From Cladopsammia gracilis (lineage: Eukaryota > Cnidaria > Anthozoa > Scleractinia > Dendrophylliidae), in contig JAJGOT010000294.1 of the NCBI GenBank assembly GCA_022457155.1, forward strand, positions 772,501-836,500: a stretch of DNA of 64,000 nucleotides, written 5' to 3'. Shown piece after piece: positions 11,201 to 22,736 of the stretch; positions within the stretch are counted from its first letter, which is position 1; the number at the start of each line of letters is the position of its first letter. The notes under the pieces were generated by a model. It ran no database searches. It saw nothing but the letters and a program-made list of their open reading frames with translations, and had not been told where the DNA came from. The translations under genes were made by a program, and so were the position numbers.

Positions 11201-14200
11201 GCCATGTTCCAGGCAACCAGGATATTTGTGTCAAATTTAAATGCTAAAATGGCTCAGAGGTTTGTAAACAACTCGAGTTCTTAATTATATTTGGTTTCGT
11301 CAAGGGCAATGTAGAGATTCAGTGTTTTCCGAGGGATCAGTCATTGTGATTTGTTAATATATAGCTTTCCTGGTCGTTGAAAAAAAAACACAGTTTGAAA
11401 AATGCACCGAGCACTCGAGGTAAACATCAATTGCATCATAATCATGCCAACTTTTGTCATGGTCTGATCACTTGCGCTTCGGGCAACAATGCAATGTTAC
11501 CCTCTGACATCAAAATTGTTGCCCACTTTCGCAAAATGTTGCCCACTCATGGTGGGAATCAGTTTGTTTGCTAGATGTCATGTGACCATGAATCAACCAA
11601 TGAACACGTGTTGTATTGAGAAAAACTCCAGCTATATAACAATGTCTCATAATTATAATGTAAGCTTTATACAGTGATCTGTTACATGTACATACAGTGT
11701 ATTCCTTTGTTTTATTTCTGTTCTTTCAGGTTTTTTAATTTAGTATTACTCCCAAGAGTGAGGGATGACATTACCGAGTACAAACGACTGAACTACCATC
11801 TTTACATGGTAAGAAACTAAAAGTCTTGTTGTTCTTACCTTTAATCCCCACTATCAAACTTCAAATTCTCATTTCTTGTCCCCTTATAGAAGCACACGCA
11901 GTGGGGAGAATTTGTTAAAATAACAATTAAATTCATCTTGCATGATGATATCCTTAATTCTCATAAACATTTGAGCATTTTATATTAAAAGGGGAAGTTT
12001 GAGGCTTAAAGGATTAACTGTATGATTTAAAACACAGATTGGCACTGATTTCTACCTTTTGTTTCTGTTTACAGTCTTTGAAAAAAGCTCTTTTCAAACC
12101 TGCTGCATTCTTCAAGGGAATTTTACTGCCTTTGTGTGAGGTATGGTGTGTTGTGGAAATGACATTAAAAGGACTCAGATTAAATTTGCTCAACTTGTAA
12201 CATGTAAATGCACAGTATGCTTTCTTCAGAGTAGAGTTTTCCTGGAATCAACATTTCCAGATTAAAAAAATGAATTGTACACAGTTAATTTCGTCGTCAC
12301 TATTGGGAGTGGAGACGCTAAGAGAAAATTTTGAACAACTGCTTTGTTTTGGTCAACAGACACGGACATGTACCCTTCGTGAGGCCATCATTGTTGGAAG
12401 TTTGATCTCAAAGACCAGTATCCAAGTTCTTCACGCAAGTGCTGTCATGTTAAAGATTGCCGAGATGGACTATTCAGGTATTTTGTTCCCACTGGCTTGG
12501 TTGGGCATGGTATTCCTTATGACATAACTTCTACCATGAGTTCTTAAAGCAATAAAAACGAAAATAGATTGTGTGGGAGAACACAACAGAGCCTGGCTCT
12601 AACTAAAGTGCGTCCTTCAAAAGAGTAATAAAAATGCACTTTTGTATTATCTTTTCTGGTTGGCTAGTGACCACATATTCTGCCACTTTCAATTTAAACT
12701 TGCTATTTATGCAATATTGCACATTTTTTTCTTCTGCAAACTTGAGGCAGCAGGAAAACAAACTAAATTCAAAAACCTGAATTCTCTCGACTAACTTACT
12801 TAGTCCCAAAAAGCTATACCTTAGACCATCAACAATTCAGTCTTACTATGGTATCGATATCAGTCCATATTTTATTTAATTGCACAGGTTGTAAAAATCC
12901 TGTGCAATTGTGACTAATTTTATTGACTTTATCTGTAACTAAACTCTCTAATAAGGCTGACAGCTAGAGCCGGTCCTGAAGGTGTCCAGCTTAGGCAGCG
13001 TTCACTGTAAAATGAATGTTTGTTACCCTGTTCGCACCAAGAAGCCAACAGCGTTCATATGTAAAACCTTGGATGATGATATTAACTCGATTACCATGTT
13101 TTTAATCCAGGTGCAAACAGTATTTTCCTGCGGCAATTTTTCGACAAAAAATATGCGTTACCCTACAGAGTGATAGATGCTGTAGTGTATCACTTTTTAC
13201 GGTGAGTTTACAGTGATCTGCTTTTTGAACCTTCATTGTTTAAAGCTTCTCCTTTTTTTCTGACAACCCAGTCTTACTGTTTAACACCGGTTTTTTGTCA
13301 CCCTTAACATTAAATAAGGGGCGCGCAACGAGAAATGTTTTGGAAAACTCTTGGAATTGTATTGTACCGTTTTTCCATATCATTCAGTTTAGTGCTTTAA
13401 AAAGGAGACTGTGAAAGCTAATATGGTTTGATCTTTTCGGATCTTTTAGCTGAATATTTCGGCGGAGAAAATTTTACGAGAGAAAGGTTTTTTATCCCTG
13501 AATTTACTAGCTCCTTTCAACTTTTTCAAAAATCCTAACTGACCTTATTTCATATCCAAAACCACATTTTTATCCCTTCGAAAACAAAAGGTGTTAAATT
13601 TTCCGATGTTACGAAAGTTTGAGGCGACATTTTACTAAAGAAAACCGAACAGCTTCCGAACATCTTCCGAACATTTTCCGATATCACGAAAGTTTGAGGG
13701 GGCATTTACTAAGAAAAACTGTAGTTTTTATAGTCTGAATAATAGATAGGCTCAACTACCAGCCGCTGTTCGGGAAACGAGCCCGCGCTTCAGAGACCGG
13801 ACGCGAGAAAGCGGCGGAAATCGAGCCTAAGTAATAGACCAATTTCGATATATTAAAATTCATACTTGGCTCCGAGGCTTGGGGAAATAAAACAAAAGAA
13901 ATCACATTGAGGTTCAGCGTTGAATTATTCATTTCTTTTGTTTTATTCCCCCAAGCCTCGGAGCCAAGCATGAATTTTAATATATCGAAATTGGTCTACT
14001 AAGAATTTTTAAACTGGACCCGATTGTTCGAAAGGTGGATAGCGCTATCCACCGGATAAATCACTATCCAGTGGATAACACAATGGATTTTGTTAATACT
14101 TATCCACTGGATAGTGATTTATCCGGTGGATTTAACAAATTTACACCGGTTTTCCGTGGTGTGGACTCACGTGGCGCAGCCGAGTGAGTCAGCAACAAAT

Positions 14201-17098
14201 TTTGACCATGTGATGACGTAAATCATGGTAAATAAGAGTCCACACCACGGAAAACCGGTGTAAATTTGTTTTTTACAACAATATTTAGAAAAAAACACAA
14301 GGAAAAATCGAAGTCTTGTTACAAAACGTGACAGCAAAGAAAGAGCAAGCGTTGTCTATAACTTATCGCAATCTGATTGGTGTTTTTCAAGTGCACGTGA
14401 TGTTAGCGTCAGTACCGTTGTCTGGACTCTCATTTACCACTCACGTCGACCAATGAGATTGCGAGTTTAGCGGCAATTGTGGTAAAAAGCGCTATCCACC
14501 ATTTGAACAACCGGGCCCTGGCTGTTAAGTGTTCCTGTTTCATCTCACATATTTTTGTTTCAGATTTTTATCCGATCAGCGTTCCCTTCCAGTGTTATGG
14601 CATCAAAGTTTACTCACATTTGTACAAAGGTAAATGAGTGTCACTTTTTAATAACGTACTGGTACTATTTCTGATAAATAAAGAATGTCAACTTCAAGGA
14701 GGCTCATACATTTAAATGAGGAAAAAGTCATTAATATCTTCAATCGAAATAAATCCTTTAACTCAGCGAAATAAAACTTTTTATTTCGTTTATTGTCACA
14801 GTAGAATCACTTGTTTATAGGTAAATACATTACTTCAAGAGAAAAATAAGTTGAATTATTTTCTCTTGATTACTAACATTACTTACCATACTCTTTTTAA
14901 GAGAAAGAAAGAAAGATTATTGAAAAAAAAAACTTATAGAACATAAAATATCGAATATCAAACATCATGTATGTGAAATGCATGTAAACCTTAAAATTTT
15001 CACTCCAAAATCGAAAAACAATCCCTCAACTCTTTGTGAAATAAAACTCACTTGATTAGGGCTTACGTCACCACGACATCATTTTGAAGCACTTTCTTTA
15101 CAAGTGATCTGTTCATGTTGAACGTTTTGCTATTTCGAACAACAAATTTTTCTCAAATTATATGTTACATCCTGGTTAAAAATATGTATGGTAAAAACTG
15201 ATAGCGACTTGTCTGTTTTTGAGGACTTACCTGAAATGGCTTTTTTCACGGAAACCTTTAATATTTGTGATTATTAATTAATGTATGGTAAAAACGTCTT
15301 GTTACTTGTATGTTTTTGAGGACTCGCCTAGCCTATTACAGGCGTTAAGATTGCGGGGACCAGCTAAAAACCGGCGCATGAACGAGCAGGGAAAATGAGG
15401 GGAGACTGGGGAGAGGAGACGTTTCGCGCCTTTTCCCCTCCGTCAGCACTCCGATAAATTTCCTTCACGCGCCCCTTTTCCTTCGCTCCCTACTAGCTGA
15501 ACACCTGGAACAGCCTAGGGCTAACCTAAAAGAAGTGTTTTAAATTTGTGATTATTTTTCGAACAGATATAAGGAAGATATATCCAGCGAACAGAAGGAT
15601 GCTCTGATGGAGTTATGTCGGGTGCATGTCCACACTCAGGTAAAAAAAAAAAACTTAAGAGAGGCGAAATGTTTTAGAGTAAATAACAGAAAGCCCTATA
15701 AGGCACGCAGATCTTTTCAACACAGCACTACGTTTAGCTAGACCGGCTGACAGGATTATCGCTCAAAACTAGAAAGCAGACACGGAAAGCTGCTTCGCCT
15801 TTATTGGGGTTTGTCAGCGCGTCGAAGCTGAAACACATTGAGACTCGGTGACACTTCACCTATCTCAAATATGTCATCAGTCGTTCTGACTAGAAGAGAG
15901 CTAAGAGATGGGACTGGCTGTCAGTCACGCCACATTACGTGTGGCAAGCGGCTAAAAATCAATCTTCCCTCCCGTGAACTGATCATGACAGCGCTGCGGC
16001 CAGAAACAAACGGGAATGGCCAAGCCATCCTCCATGATCCAAACATAAATGTAATAATAGATAAAGAGTAAAGAACGTAATCAGAATTCTCAGTTCTTTG
16101 AGAACGTACGGAGGGTGAGTTTTATTGCTTGTTTTCCACAGTAAGAGTACAGTCGACCCCGCAGGGGAGGTGGAGGGGGTACTCGACACTCGCTTGAGTA
16201 GGGAGGTGCGGCTGGGCTGCTCAAACCCTGACCCTGTTTCAGACACAACTCTCTGATTTCCCTACACTGTTTAAGACAGATTTGCGATTTTTAAGACGCC
16301 GCCTAAAACATTTACAAATTGTCTCACTGGCTTTGTTGTCAGTGGTAGTCAACGGAAGCCAGCGCCAACAAAACACTGGTTCAAATTTGGCTTGTGGTGA
16401 GGTTTCTTTAAATTAATACTAGACAGGCCGTGTAAAGATACCCCTTTTAAGACAAAAAGTGATGAAATCGATACCCCGTTCAAGACAAAAAACCCTGAAA
16501 ATCATACCCTGTGTGGCCGCACGTCCCCGTTAAGCCATAGTACCCCCGGGAGGCGAACCTCTGCTCTAGGACACCTCCAAAATACAGACACAACTCTGTT
16601 ACGTGCTTTTTACTTGGTCCTACAGAGAACAACGCTGGTATGTAAACTCTACATCTGTGGTACGGACACGGCTATAATAAATGTACAGCCACTTGGTCCT
16701 ACAGTAACAAAAAGTCATATTACTTCCTCTTTAATTTGAACACTAGTGTAACATATTGCATGGTTTGGTATTCTTTATTTGTTAAGTACAAGGTGGATCT
16801 AACTTTTTAGTCTGATCTGCGGATGGAATTGTAAAGTGTGGCAATTCAAAGTAAAGCTACTGAGCAGTACTTTCCTGTCGTGTTGCTTATTACGCTGTAC
16901 AAGGTGGTTCTAACTTTTGATCCTAAAGTGTGACCATACAAAGGAAAGCCCTTACGTAGTACTCATCACTGCACTGTGGGAAATAAAGTGAATAAAGCTA
17001 ATTTTCCTATTTTTTTACCGTAGATCACGGCTGAAGTTCGTCGTGAACTAACTCATTCCAAGTCAAGAGAAGAAGAAGGAGAATCAATGGATCTGTAG
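5212..17098 (+). CDS. BYSL: Bystin (40S ribosome biogenesis factor), 13 coding exons
   Basis: Bystin (yeast Enp1) is a nucleolar and cytoplasmic factor needed for 18S rRNA processing and pre-40S export. Coding exons: 5212-5340, 7101-7325, 8468-8600, 9704-9755, 10339-10423, 11162-11259, 11730-11808, 12075-12140, 12360-12477, 13111-13201, 14564-14629, 15567-15639, 17024-17098. All introns are GT..AG, every junction keeps frame, and the sum is 1290 bases (429 residues plus TAG), close to the roughly 437 of human bystin. The start is the first ATG of a Lys-rich N-terminus ([10 protein letters not shown]). Residues about 90-145 are acidic. The conserved bystin core begins about 180 ([15 protein letters not shown] at 187-201, then NWED and [18 protein letters not shown] at 213-230) and ends with [17 protein letters not shown] at 367-383. 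No frameshift or missing block is seen. Several introns carry palindromic transposons. Confidence 0.96.
5556..5739. mobile_element. Palindromic MITE in bystin intron 1
   Basis: GCAGGGCTCGACACTAAC at 5556 is mirrored by GTTAGTGTCGAGCCCTGC ending at 5739, giving a 184-base inverted-repeat element without coding capacity. Confidence 0.8.
5740..7100 (+). other. Remainder of bystin intron 1
   Basis: AT-rich intron sequence without a recognisable gene, long inverted repeat or tandem array. Short open frames (such as 6477-6671) lack any coding signature. Confidence 0.5.
8028..8135. mobile_element. Short GGCTCGATTTCC-ended inverted-repeat element
   Basis: Begins AGGCTCGATTTCC and ends near GAAAATTGAGCCT. 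A relative at 13748-13830 in intron 10 shows the same outer motif (GGAAATCGAGCCT) and the same internal GGGAAA..GAGCC..GCGCT words, so this is a small repeated family. Confidence 0.55.
8228..8354. mobile_element. 127-bp palindromic MITE in bystin intron 2
   Basis: Ends are GGGGTCAATTTTA and TAAATTGACCCC, with inner inverted segments TTTTACAAGT / ACTTGTAAA and a central repeat TGTAGCCA / TGGCTACA. No coding capacity. Confidence 0.8.
8601..9703 (+). other. Bystin intron 3 with a poly-C run
   Basis: Holds an imperfect inverted pair (about 8735-8822, AGCCTG..GGCA / TGCTATAA..CAGGCTA) and a run of about 23 C at 9575-9597 preceded by C-rich sequence. No gene seen. Confidence 0.5.
10149..10275 (+). 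repeat. tRNA-derived SINE
   Basis: Contains a pol III A-box-like TAGCTCAGTGGTTAGAGC and a B-box-like GGTTGGATTCC with tRNA-like spacing, but the anticodon arm does not fold properly, so it is not a working tRNA. It continues into GATTTAGACTTTTTCTTTG. A relative with the same GGTCATAGGTT..TCCTG and GATTTTAGATTTTCTTTT segments is at about 17707-17810. Confidence 0.7.
11011..11042. repeat. G15 run followed by a T-tract in bystin intron 5
   Basis: A run of 15 G is followed after a few bases by a run of T. This is one of at least eight long G/C homopolymers in the window. Confidence 0.8.
13835..13998. mobile_element. 164-bp palindromic MITE in bystin intron 10
   Basis: TAGACCAATTTCGATATATT at the left is mirrored by AATATATCGAAATTGGTCTA at the right. 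The arms continue through CTCCGAGGCTTGGGG and its complement and leave a loop of about 30 bases. The terminal TA may be the target duplication. Confidence 0.88.
14026..14518. mobile_element. GGTGGATAGCGCTATCC-family MITE carrying nested insertions
   Basis: The outer element matches the copies at 32773-32919 and 33752-33899: CCCG.TTGTTCGAAAGGTGGATAG at the left, CTATCCACC.TTTGAACAACCGGGCC at the right, and an inner TATCCACTGGATA palindrome. Its right arm is split after 14130 by about 370 bases, including a perfect hairpin at 14134-14270 (ACACCGGTTTTCCGTGGTGT and complement). Confidence 0.85.
14630..15566 (+). other. Bystin intron 11
   Basis: Contains two related segments near 15185-15235 and 15284-15332 (ATGTATGGTAAAAAC..TTTTTGAGGACT) and an inverted CCTATTACAGG / CTGGAACAGCC pair at about 15335-15525 that also resembles sequence near 24280. 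No gene seen. Confidence 0.45.
16166..16545. mobile_element. GGGGGTACTC-family element
   Basis: Starts GAGGGGGTACTCGACACT and ends CCATAGTACCCCCGGG, so the termini are inverted (GGGGGTACT / AGTACCCCC). Related copies or ends lie at 21615-22031, 22737-23100, 34482-34600, 44690-44805 and 54235-54350, sharing words such as GGTATGTGCC and ACCCCGTTC. Confidence 0.7.
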
Positions 17099-17600
17099 AC
17101 AGCCCTGCTTGTCATCATTGTATAACTATTGAAATATTTTCCTCGTCTTCTTACTGAACAATATACGAAGGAAGACTCGGAATTTTAAAGAATCACGAAG
17201 TCATTGTTGGCCATAAGATCTCCAGATGGATTTGTCAGAGGATCCATTTGAAGTCAGCCTGTGACCGTTGTAAAAATTGTAATACTGGGCTTTGAATGTG
17301 AAGTTCACGCATGCGCCTCTTTAACCCCCTCCCCATGCAGGACATGCTCCACTTTCAAAACGGCGGCCAGACGTAAAAATCCCTGGAAAGGCTTCCAAAA
17401 TACTCCAAAAATCTTAGCGTCTTCGTTTCGTTTGAACAACGATTTTAGATTGTCAGGAAACCAACACGGCTTCCAATCGCTGGAAATAACCTCCAAAAAC
17501 GCTATTTCATTGAATATCACGTTACAAAATACTCCACGATTGAAGCATTCTCGTCCCCAGAGCCGCTTGGCCCTCTTAACCATAGCTCTTCTGAGCTAGA
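17099..17600 (+). other. Bystin 3' flank
   Basis: Probable 3' UTR and beyond. I see no canonical AATAAA before about 17828, which lies inside the next element. The two overlapping open frames at 17261-17599 (+) and 17305-17583 (-) are antisense to each other and have no domain. Confidence 0.4.
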
Positions 17601-17899
17601 TTCCATAGCTCAGAAGGAGGTCGGACACCTTTTTGAGACTTATATAACGGAGTAACTGGTTACCTTTCAGTTAGGTTTATATAGTTAAATTTAGGACTAA
17701 GCAACCCGAGAAGCTAGGTGGTACAGTGGTACGGTAGGCTATGTAAGTCTAAGCCTAGCTGAGGTCATAGGTTCAATCCTGAGTGGGGATTTTAGATTTT
17801 CTTTTTTACACTTAAAAATTTATTGAAAATAAAATTCTAAGTTTCGACATTACGTTACACAATTCTCAATAAGTGTCCGACCTCCTTCTGAGCTATAGA
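17601..17899 (+). mobile_element. tRNA-like SINE sequence enclosed by 27-bp inverted repeats
   Basis: CATAGCTCAGAAGGAGGTCG at the left (from 17601) is mirrored by GTCCGACCTCCTTCTGAGC at the right (to 17899). Between them is a tRNA-like stretch (GCTAGGTGGTACAGTGGTAC and B-box GGTTCAATCC) related to the SINE at 10149. The combination of SINE-like body and inverted termini is unusual. Confidence 0.65.
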
Positions 17900-18141
17900 A
17901 GGTAGACTCTACCCTTTCTTTGACGCCCGCCCCACCATTTTAAAAGCGGAGTAGGCCCTGGGGACGAGGTTGCGCCAGTCTTCGTATTCACACTCGGTCC
18001 TTCATCTTTTGTTTGAAGGCAGTGCGTGAACAATATGTATGCTGAATACAATAAACAATATGTATGCTGAATACTCAAAGTACGGATTATTTGCAGTTTT
18101 AATAAAAGCTTCACTTAAAGTACAGACCTTCACAGTGACCA

Positions 18142-18384
18142 GGCGTGCGTTTCTCAAAGCTTCCGAAAACTTTTCGGGCCCGAAAAGCTATGTTTTGTGC
18201 AAAATGTTTACCAACAAATATCCAATTTTTGCTGCTTTTGAAAGCTAAACAATAAAATCTCGCATTGACAGCACAAGTTGGGTTGGTTTGCTGGCTAACA
18301 ACTTCAACATCATTCGTTAGAAACTGAATTTAAAAAACAGCTTTCGGGACCGAAATGTCTTTGGAAGTTTTAGAAACGCACGCC
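18142..18384. mobile_element. Palindromic MITE (GGCGTGCGTTTCT ends)
   Basis: GGCGTGCGTTTCTCAAAGC at the left mirrors GAAACGCACGCC at the right, with an inner CTTTTCGGGCCCGAAAAG palindrome. A run of G lies just downstream at about 18469-18483. Confidence 0.8.
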
Positions 18385-19063
18385 AGAACCATTACGTGAC
18401 TTCCCAAGGCGTTGCGTGACTACCCTAAGTGTCGTTTGACGGTTGGGGTGTGTGTGTGGGGTGGGGGTTGGGGGGGGGGGGGGTGGGACTCAAATATATG
18501 AGTGGTGGGAATGAAATTAAAAAGAGAACCCCAAGGGTACCAAAATCTCGTAATAAGGGCGTAGCCCCTGTCTGGTGCTAAGGGGTACCAGGTGCTGATT
18601 AAAAAAAACATTAACAAGCATTTTCACAGCTTTTGTTAGCTTTTGTTGGCGTCGGTTGACGAATCCATGCGATTTTATTATAGTCGTATACAGTACTGTC
18701 GCATAATAGAGTTTTACGTTTGACAACTGTTTTGTCTTTCTTCCAGTGATTGACCCTTGTGGATCTTAAAGATCTCTACTCACTTGTGTCTAAAACCAAA
18801 TGTTCAATAAAAATTTCTGATCAAAGAACAGAATTCTTTGATTATTGCAAAAGTGTTAGGCAAGGTTGTATCCTCTCTCTCATGCTGTTTAATTTATACC
18901 TAAATGAAATCCCTTTTCTACTTGACCGAGAAGACACAGATCCTATAGTTTTACCAAACGGATCAGTCCTAAACTGTTTACTCTATGCGGATGACTTAGT
19001 GTTGATTTCTCACTCAGCCAAAGGCCTAGAAAAGGCACTTTCCATTCTCTCAAAATATTGCGA

Positions 19064-19536
19064 TACAGTAAACACCCGCATATAAGAACACATGATTTTG
19101 GAGGTTAGGCTGATCAGGTTCTTATTTATCGGGTGCTTAGTGAAAAATCAGCCTGAAGATGTTCTTAAATTGTTCTTAAATTTTGTTGTTGGAATTCAGA
19201 ACTGTAACAATGCAAAAAAATGCTTGAGATTAAATTAGCATATTTAATGGGAAAGAAAATGTAGCACAGTACTGTATGTATCCCTACAAGTAACTAGATC
19301 ATTTGAAGGGAAAAAAGCTCAAAACAAATGCAAAACAGCATCACAGCTGATGAGCTGTAGTTATTTGGCAGCAGGCCTTCTGTATGATCTGAAATTTTTT
19401 TTAATGTCTTATCCATTTTATAAGAACATTTTATATTTCCAGGCTGATTTTGTTCTTATAAAAATGGTGCTTTATTTGCAAAATTTCAGCCTGATGTTCT
19501 TAATCCATGTGTTCTTATATGCGGGTGTTTACTGTA
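19064..19536. mobile_element. Tc1/mariner-like MITE inserted in the LINE at a TA
   Basis: TACAGTAAACACCCGCATAT at the left and its complement ATATGCGGGTGTTTACTGTA at the right enclose about 470 bases. Removing the insert and one TA joins the RT coding sequence in frame across the gap, so the insertion duplicated TA, as Tc1/mariner elements do. No transposase frame is seen. Confidence 0.87.
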
Positions 19537-19601
19537 GTTGGTTGTTATCTGTGAATCCAAAGAAAACAAAAGTTATGATCTTTCGGAAGAAATGTAGGAA
19601 A

Positions 19602-19877
19602 TCAATTCTTGAAAAACAAGAATTTGGTTTTATCGACTGAGTCGATAAGGTAAATTAGCCACCGTAAAAAGATTCGAGAAAGCTGACGTTTCGAGCGCTA
19701 GCCCTCCGTCGGAGCGAATCGATTCGTGATTCGAAACGTCAGCTTTCTCGAATCTTTTTACGGTGGCTAATTTACCTTATCGACTCAGTCGGTAAAACCA
19801 AATTCTTGTGCTTCACCCCCGCCGACGCAGCACCACAGTTTCTCTAGAAACTAACCCCATTCAATTCTTGAAAAACA
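19602..19877. mobile_element. Hairpin element with 17-bp target duplication in the LINE
   Basis: TCAATTCTTGAAAAACA occurs at 19602-19618 and again at 19861-19877. The 242 bases between begin with an almost perfect hairpin (GGTTTTATCGACTGAGTCG through TTCTCGAATC and back). A 17-bp duplication fits target-primed retrotransposition better than cut-and-paste. Confidence 0.82.
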
Positions 19878-21045
19878 CTGTTTTCAGATTAATAAACACA
19901 AAATAGAAATTGTCAGCAATTACACTTATCTTGGAATCAACTTTTCTACTAACGGAAACTTTAAAGTTTGTAAATTAAATTCGAAAGATAAGGTAAGACG
20001 ATCCTTCTTTGCTACCCGTCGTTATTTAGATTTCTCAAAAGTACCACTTGATATCACAAATAAACTTTTTAATTCTCTTTTTCTACCCATTCTCCTTTAA
20101 GGATCGGAGGTATGAGGGATTTACGATAAAGATGATTTTAACACTTGGGAAAAAGATGTAATTGAAAAAACACATATTTTCCTTTGTAAACAATCTCTAG
20201 GAGTAAATAAGCAATGTCCAAATGTTGCAGCCAGAAATGAACTAGTAGGTAGATTATCTTTGAAATTGTTGATGGACTCTTCTATTTTTAAATTTTGGAC
20301 CCATTTACAAAAATTGTCAGATAATAATATTGCAAAACAATGTTTACACATTTCCAAAGATATGGCTGATAAAAACCAGCCGGGAATATTACAGAAAGTT
20401 AAAATTTTATGCAATAAATATAATTCAAGTTCCATGATTTTAAATGAAAACAATGGTAAGGCGTTTATTTCTCACGTCATTCAAAATATGCGCAAAGCCT
20501 TAATTAATCACCAACTCTTACTTCTTAACACTAACAGAAAACTTATTTTTTACAACGCTTTTAAAACAGACACCAAAAAAGCTGAATCCTCAGATGCTAT
20601 AAAAAATCCTCCACACAGAACTGCTATTAATAAATTTCGCTTGGGGAATCATCGACTTCACATTGAAACAGGGAGACACACTGTTCCCAAAACTCCCGAA
20701 AATTTAAGAATTTGTTCTTTGTGCCAATCTAATGAAGTTGAAAATGAATCTCATGTTATATTCTCTTGCGCATTGTATAATAAGTTTCGCTCAAAATGTT
20801 TTGACGAAGTCATTGAAAAATACAGCTTTTTCAAAGACTTCGATATCAACTCAAAACTTTTGTTCCTTTTTAACAGCATTGATCCCTTTATTTGTAGATC
20901 AGTTGCTGCTGTTATTTTCGATATCATGAATTATAGATACAAAATATTATTTCATAAGTAAATTTAATTAGAATTAATATATGTAGCTTAGGTAATGTCA
21001 TGTATAGATATGGAAATACCTCAATAAATTGTTGTTGTTGGTGTT

Positions 21046-21287
21046 GTGTCCTTACACAAAAGTGTCACTTTCTCGGCCTTTTAGCAATTTTAATGCTATC
21101 ATTGCTTGCAGCCTTCTACCTCTTTGACGTCCTTTGTCTGCTAACAGCATCAGTTGCTGGTCTTATTGCTGGGTTGTAGCCAATGTTTAGTATAAATCGT
21201 CTTTGTTCAAGTAAATCCACATGTTTCGGAGGTCCATCAAAGATGTAATTTTTTTTTTTAATTTTTATAATTTTTTTTGTAACAACA
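21046..21287. other. Spacer after the LINE
   Basis: AT-rich sequence with a T-tract at about 21249-21279. Nothing recognised. Confidence 0.5.
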
Positions 21288-21556
21288 TTGGCGGATCCAG
21301 GGGGAGGGTCGGGGCGGTCCGGACCCCCCCCCCCCCCTTTCCCCATCAGACCTGTGTCTCCCATGTGGTTCACAGAAATAATAAAATAAAATTGTTTTTC
21401 CACGAATTGACTGATTGTCAAGTTTTTGACTTAACAAACGCTTTTCGACCCTCAGGAATACCGAAAATGGCGTTTTAGAGGGTAAAGTCGGAAAAAATTT
21501 TCCGAGAACATGCACCCGGACCCCCGCTTTCGGAAATTCCTGGATCCGCCCCTGAA
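21288..21556. mobile_element. hAT-like palindromic element (GGCGGATCCAGG ends)
   Basis: Left end TTGGCGGATCCAGGGGGAGG and right end CCTGGATCCGCCCCTG are inverted. The interior has a C14 run (21327-21340). The CAGGGGCGGATCCAGG terminus resembles hAT-type MITEs; target duplication is unclear. Confidence 0.65.
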
Positions 21557-21614
21557 CAAGGAACTAGCGAGCAGCACACAGCAAGGAAATCTTGTTGACT
21601 CAAGGTTTACTCTG

Positions 21615-22031
21615 GGGGGGGGGGGGGGGGGGGGAGGGGGTACTCATACTCAACAAAGTTTTGTACGGGGATGCTCCGCCCCGAGGTCCAAACCCTTACC
21701 CTTTCATATAGCGTTTTTGACAAGAAAGGTACCCCTTTCATATACCTTTCATTGAAAATGGTACCCCTTTCATATAGCCTTGACGCGCGTCTGTTTGATA
21801 TATTTTGAACGGCTCTTTTTGTAATACTTAAGTGACAGTTTTTCCTACCCTTTTTTATACTTCGACTCGTGTTTTCCCTACCCTTTCTTTCAGTATTCGT
21901 GAAATCCCTGCCTTTTCATATATTGTTTCAACTCGTGAAATCCCTACCCTTTCATCTACCTCCAGCCTCAAAAAGGTACCCCTTTTGGGCGGAGCATCCC
22001 CGTATAGCCCATTATGGGGAGTACCCCATCC
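21615..22031. mobile_element. GGGGGTACTC-family element with expanded G run
   Basis: A run of about 20 G leads into GGGGGTACTCATACTC, and the element ends GGGGAGTACCCCATCCCC. Inside, the segment TACCCTTTCATATA is repeated with variation about six times (21700-21980). Confidence 0.7.
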
Positions 22032-22736
22032 CCGGGCCGACCGATTTCGTCTGATAACTACAGACTTCGTCAGGGAGTTTGAAACAAGATTACATGGGGA
22101 ACTTATTTATAAATAACGTTTACAATACAAATTACGTTCCCGTAAGCCCGGGTGTGAACAACAAAACAACCACAAGAAATACGTGCAGGATATGACTAAA
22201 ATCCTGAGTAGAATATGTGATGTTTAATTTTGGGGCTCACGGATTCAACCGTTAAATCCGCTAACGGAAGTGGCCAACAGTCTTACAAAGATTTTGTTTA
22301 ATGTTCAGTCTGTCTGGCTGAACCGAAAACTCAAGTGAATTAAGGCCTGGGTCAAAATTGATTTTGATCTTTTAGTTTATTTTCCAAAACTCGCCCTTTG
22401 AGACGTAATGAAGGAACAAATGATGGTTAAATAATATAAAGTATAGAAACTAGAACAAAGAATTTCAAAGTGCCTGGTCACGTGACTGACCACGCCCTTT
22501 TATCTCGAAAAAACACAAATAAAGATTCCCACCACTAGCTGCATTCCCAGATTTATTTTTTCTTTATAAAAACATTCAGCATGGGCAGGGATTAGGAAAC
22601 CCGGCTGGAATGGTTCGGATCGTTGCACTGGTCAAGTGTTATTTCCTGTTTTTTACTAGTGCCAGTCCTACTCCATAGGCGGTTTACAGTCCCCTACTTT
22701 TCCATGTGTTCGTCGAGTTCGATCATTTAGTTCTCC
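22032..22736. other. Spacer, nothing recognised
   Basis: No coding domain, long inverted repeat or tandem array seen. Confidence 0.5.

Larger units (their letters stand above)
18755..21045 (+). mobile_element. 5'-truncated LINE (non-LTR retrotransposon), broken by two insertions
   Basis: Reverse-transcriptase sequence with VRQGCIL..LFNLYLNE and the catalytic YADDLVLIS (about 18985-19008), continuing after an insertion as VNPKKTKVMIF (about 19555-19585), then a C-terminal region with a CxxC...H...C cysteine motif (RICSLC..ESHVIFSC, about 20710-20768). The body ends near 20961 and the 3' tail ends in TTG repeats (21030-21045) after CAATAAATTG. The coding frame is dead: 5' end missing, insertions at 19066-19534 and 19619-19860, and in-frame stops at 20098-20100 and 20113-20115. 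The family is a RT plus cysteine-rich tail type common in cnidarian genomes. Confidence 0.9.

Noticed and set aside
17261..17599. A gene on either strand downstream of bystin
   Set aside because: Plus and minus frames overlap over the same bases, neither shows a domain or splice context.
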